Of a DNA stretch of 64,000 bases, positions 62,177 to 64,000 are shown in pieces. The position numbers and the translations under genes are program-made. Source of the stretch: Nitrospira sp. (lineage in GTDB: Bacteria; Nitrospirota; Nitrospiria; Nitrospirales; Nitrospiraceae). The number at the start of each line of letters is the position of its first letter. The first letter of the stretch is position 1. Below the pieces are notes generated by a model. It did not search any database. It was not told the origin of the DNA and saw only the letters and a program-made list of their open reading frames with translations. Location of the stretch: the NCBI GenBank assembly GCA_030653545.1, contig JAURZE010000022.1, forward strand, positions 372,001-436,000, in the 5' to 3' direction.

Positions 62177-62443
62177 CTAGTCGGTCTCCTCTCGCCTGAT
62201 GCGCACCCGAAACGCGGCCCCGACCCGATCTTGCGCAAGTACCGTATGCCCCTCATTCTCTACGCTGCGCGGAACATTCTTAATGGGATCCCCATCATCC
62301 AGCAAGACGGCTAAGACCTGTCCCTGATCCATCGTCTCGAGCTTCAACTTCGTCTTCACAAAATTATACGGACAGATGACCCCGCGGAGATCCAACTCGA
62401 TATCCGTCGAAATCCCCGGTTGCACATTAGCATTCTTATCCAT
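62177..62443 (-). CDS. TusA-family sulfur-carrier-like protein
   Basis: An 88-residue protein of the SirA/TusA/YedF fold with the characteristic LDLRGVICPYNFVKTKLKLE segment, in which Cys of the CPx motif is the persulfide site (CPY here), and a QGQVLAVLLDDGDPIKNVPRS stretch. It may carry sulfur for tRNA thiolation or sulfur metabolism, or act in another thiol role; no partner gene is adjacent. ATG 62443 has GAGG 8 bases upstream; the frame is open to 62473. Confidence 0.9.
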   Translation of the reverse strand: MDKNANVQPGISTDIELDLRGVICPYNFVKTKLKLETMDQGQVLAVLLDDGDPIKNVPRSVENEGHTVLAQDRVGAAFRVRIRREETD

Positions 62444-62546
62444 CTTCACGCCTCGCCAATCAATACCAGTCAAGCTTCCGCCTCGATAAGGAATCTACGT
62501 TACCAGCAAGAACCCACGACAACAAGACAGCAGGACTCTGATCAAC

Positions 62547-62580
62547 GCAAAAAAAAGGGGCAGCCGAAGCTGCCCCTTTC
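62547..62580 (-). terminator. Intrinsic terminator after the secreted-protein gene
   Basis: Minus strand shows GGGGCAGC-TTCG-GCTGCCCC, an 8-bp GC stem closed by the stable UUCG tetraloop, followed by eight U. It lies 25 bases past the stop of the gene at 62605-63351 and will end its transcript. Confidence 0.95.
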
Positions 62581-62604
62581 CAAAAACAAGAAACCAGATC
62601 AGGT

Positions 62605-63351
62605 CTAGTTCAAGCCCTTCACGAGGTTAGGCTTGGTGTAATCAGCCGCTCCGTAGTCAGACTTGCTCTGGCCGGAGAATCCGATGCCGGGCTGCGGCTC
62701 GCAGTTCCAGCAAGGCGCTGCACCGGTAAACTCACTGATCGTGGTATCGACGGTCCCCGTCACTTTGCCTGGGAGCACTGACCCAGCCACGCCACCGGTG
62801 ATTCCACCGCTATTGGTTTCAATCGCGCGCTCAGTCATGGGGTTCGGGCGCTGGCCCAATCCACCGAAACCGGCAAGCTTCTCATTTCCACGAAGGACTG
62901 TAATCTCCCGAACGATCTTCCGACCGGTACCGAACGGCTGAGCCGTCGACGTCTCTTCAAATGCTTGCACCGTCACATCGTCACCCGCCTCAAGGATTCG
63001 GACCTGATCCATATTGGTATTGGAATCAAAGTACACCGTGCGATAGTTCATTGTCCCTGAACCAGCTCGACCTTCGTCGTGCGAGCTTCCACCGCTCTCA
63101 AGATGCATCTTCCTGGCGGGGATATCAATGCCAATCACACGCCCATACACAGTCTCAGGCTGAGACAACCGATCGAGAAACGAATTGCGATCAAAGGCCT
63201 GAACGCGGTTGGCGCTTCCGGAAATGTCGCCGACTCCGGTTCCTACGCCCATCGCTGATCCGCCAGACTGCTGCAACCGCTCTTGCGCGACCGCAACACC
63301 CACAGAGCCGACAAAAAGAATTGTGGCTCCCAGTGCCAACACCTTACGCAT
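62605..63351 (-). CDS. Secreted protein of unknown function
   Basis: A 248-residue exported protein I do not recognise. The signal peptide (about residues 1-22) ends with AVAQ. The mature part is Gly- and Ser-rich, with a middle segment (about 66-160) of alternating strands: TVYGRVIGIDIPARKMHLES, YRTVYFDSNTNM and VRILEAGDDVTVQAFEE, perhaps a small OB-like or bacterial surface fold. Near the C-terminus there is a CWNC pair (CxxC) within the Pro/Gly-rich tail. ATG 63351 has AAGGAGG upstream. It is a single-gene unit with its own strong promoter (63448-63476) and terminator (62547-62580), so it should be well expressed. Confidence 0.8.
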   Translation of the reverse strand: MRKVLALGATILFVGSVGVAVAQERLQQSGGSAMGVGTGVGDISGSANRVQAFDRNSFLDRLSQPETVYGRVIGIDIPARKMHLESGGSSHDEGRAGSGTMNYRTVYFDSNTNMDQVRILEAGDDVTVQAFEETSTAQPFGTGRKIVREITVLRGNEKLAGFGGLGQRPNPMTERAIETNSGGITGGVAGSVLPGKVTGTVDTTISEFTGAAPCWNCEPQPGIGFSGQSKSDYGAADYTKPNLVKGLN

Positions 63352-63447
63352 GTGCTGCCTCCTTGTGAGAAAGATAATGTGTGGAGATGATGAACAACAA
63401 GATTCCTTGAGTGATCACGTACATGAGTCCGTTCTAATGACCGCGGA

Positions 63448-63476
63448 ACTATAGGCCAACAGGGGAAACCTGTCAA
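63448..63476 (-). promoter_or_regulatory. Strong sigma-70-type promoter for the secreted-protein gene
   Basis: Minus strand shows a perfect -35 TTGACA (63471-63476), a 17-base spacer and -10 TATAGT (63448-63453). Expected start near 63441, leaving a leader of about 90 bases. Confidence 0.85.
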
Positions 63477-63546
63477 GAGGGTTTTCTACTATAAATTGGG
63501 TTGTGACCAGACCGATGACTACCATCGCATGTGTTATCCGTAAATG

Positions 63547-63633
63547 TGGTGCCCAGAGGGAGGGTCGAACTCCCACTCTCTTACGAGAACCGGATTTTGA
63601 GTCCGGCGCGTCTGCCAGTTCCGCCATCCGGGC
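63547..63633 (-). tRNA. tRNA-Leu, anticodon CAA
   Basis: Minus strand shows a class II tRNA: acceptor GCCCGGA with TCTGGGC, D-arm with TGGCGGAACTGGCAGACGCG, anticodon stem CCGGA/TCCGG with loop CTCAAAA (anticodon CAA, reading UUG), long variable arm (TTCTCGTAAGAGAGT), T-arm with GGGAGTTCGACCCTCCC and encoded CCA (63547-63549). Confidence 0.97.
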
Positions 63634-63667
63634 ACATCAAGAATACGCCATGATGTAATGCGCCCCT

Positions 63668-63696
63668 CTTCTAACATGAAGCCTCGGAAGGGTCAA
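63668..63696 (-). promoter_or_regulatory. Probable tRNA-Leu promoter
   Basis: Minus strand has TTGACC (63691-63696), a 17-base spacer and TAGAAG (63668-63673), about 35 bases before the tRNA 5' end. Confidence 0.5.
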
Positions 63697-63730
63697 TCGG
63701 AACCGCCTCTTTTCTTCAGAAGAATACGTC

Positions 63731-63739
63731 TGCTAGAAT
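63731..63739 (+). promoter_or_regulatory. Possible extended -10 promoter for the YggX-like gene
   Basis: TGCTAGAAT gives a TGn extended -10 with TAGAAT, some 90 bases before the start; the -35 position (TTTCTT) is poor. Confidence 0.35.
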
Positions 63740-63830
63740 GCGGTCGCGTCGCAATGGGAACCGTGGCATTTTGGTTTGTTCACGCCGTCGAGCATCCGGA
63801 CACATATTCGTATAAAGGAGCATGGCAGAT

Positions 63831-64000
63831 ATGACAGAGGTAGCGTGCGTCACATGCGGACAAACCGGAGAAGCAATCACCGCTCCCCTCTTTCTCGGCA
63901 AGCTGGAACAGGACATCAAAGCAAAAGTCTGCACCGCCTGCTGGAAGAAGTGGGAGGGCATGCGGGTAATGGTGATCAATGAGTATCAGGTCAACCTCGG
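63831..64000 (+). CDS. YggX-like Fe(II)-trafficking family protein with two CxxC pairs, N-terminal part
   Basis: About the first 56 residues are visible; the gene runs off the right edge. The product matches the YggX (Fe(II)-trafficking, oxidative-damage protection) family, with LGKLEQDIKAKV, WKKWEGM and MVINEYQVNL (the MLINE-x-LN segment). Unlike E. coli YggX, which has a single N-terminal Cys, it has two CxxC pairs (CVTC and CTAC), suggesting a bound metal. The ATG at 63831 has GGAG 10 bases upstream; the ATG at 63822 is too close to the SD. Monocistronic as far as can be seen. Confidence 0.8.
   Translation, partial: MTEVACVTCGQTGEAITAPLFLGKLEQDIKAKVCTACWKKWEGMRVMVINEYQVNL

Noticed and set aside
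1-64000. CRISPR array, prophage, integron or transposase
   Set aside because: No regularly spaced repeats, no integrase, capsid or transposase motifs were found; the only mobile-looking sequence is the 122-bp palindromic element.

Overview
The window is a dense, GC-rich bacterial chromosome segment, transcribed almost entirely from the minus strand. Gene order and protein types suggest Nitrospirota, most likely Nitrospira or a close relative. That is an inference: no rRNA is present and no search was run. There are no phage genes, integrases, transposases or CRISPR arrays.

Layout. (1) 1-8014: a B12 acquisition and activation locus. A consensus-like promoter and cobalamin riboswitch lead into btuF-btuC-btuD. 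A second cobalamin riboswitch leads into btuB-cobB-cobO, a small Cys-rich CWC protein and a PduO-type adenosyltransferase cut by the window edge. The two riboswitches appear to use different outputs: an intrinsic terminator before btuF and a Shine-Dalgarno (SD) hairpin before btuB. (2) 8218-17435: an orphan membrane-anchored protein, a SemiSWEET transporter, rpmB and a small membrane protein. Then comes a probable operon read right to left from a near-consensus promoter at 16338-16366: ndk, a lipoprotein, gcvH, lpdA, a comEA-like gene, tyrS and tRNA-Gly(CCC), closed by an intrinsic terminator. mtnA follows at 16404-17435. (3) 17476-45111: a ~27-kb unidirectional exopolysaccharide locus, read right to left: RHH regulator, HD-GYP protein, Wza-like export lipoprotein, Wzc-like tyrosine autokinase, Wzy-like ligase/polymerase, many GT4 and GT2 glycosyltransferases, six SAM methyltransferases, a Wzx-like flippase, asparagine synthase, a PHP-type hydrolase with membrane helices inside it, WbqC-like, PIG-L deacetylase, DegT aminotransferase and a WecA-like initiating transferase. 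The parts fit a Wzx/Wzy-dependent pathway making a heavily methylated, possibly amidated polymer. A 122-bp element with terminal inverted repeats (22601-22722) sits between two of these genes and supplies coding sequence to both. (4) 45345-55188: comEC, glmM, folP, ftsH, hpt, tilS, ribF. (5) 55196-61340: a tetrapyrrole operon, hemA, hemC, cobA-hemD fusion, CBS protein and hemB, headed by a CcsA/HemX-type membrane protein. (6) 61408-64000: rsmI, a TusA-like protein, a secreted protein with its own strong promoter and terminator, tRNA-Leu(CAA), and the start of a YggX-like gene carrying two CxxC pairs.

Most operon joints are 1-4 base ATGA, GTGA or TTGA overlaps, which I used to choose starts. 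Several genes appear to start at GTG or TTG (btuD, btuF, rpmB, folP, hemC, some glycosyltransferases). The longest plus-strand reading frames facing these genes are antisense shadows and were left out.
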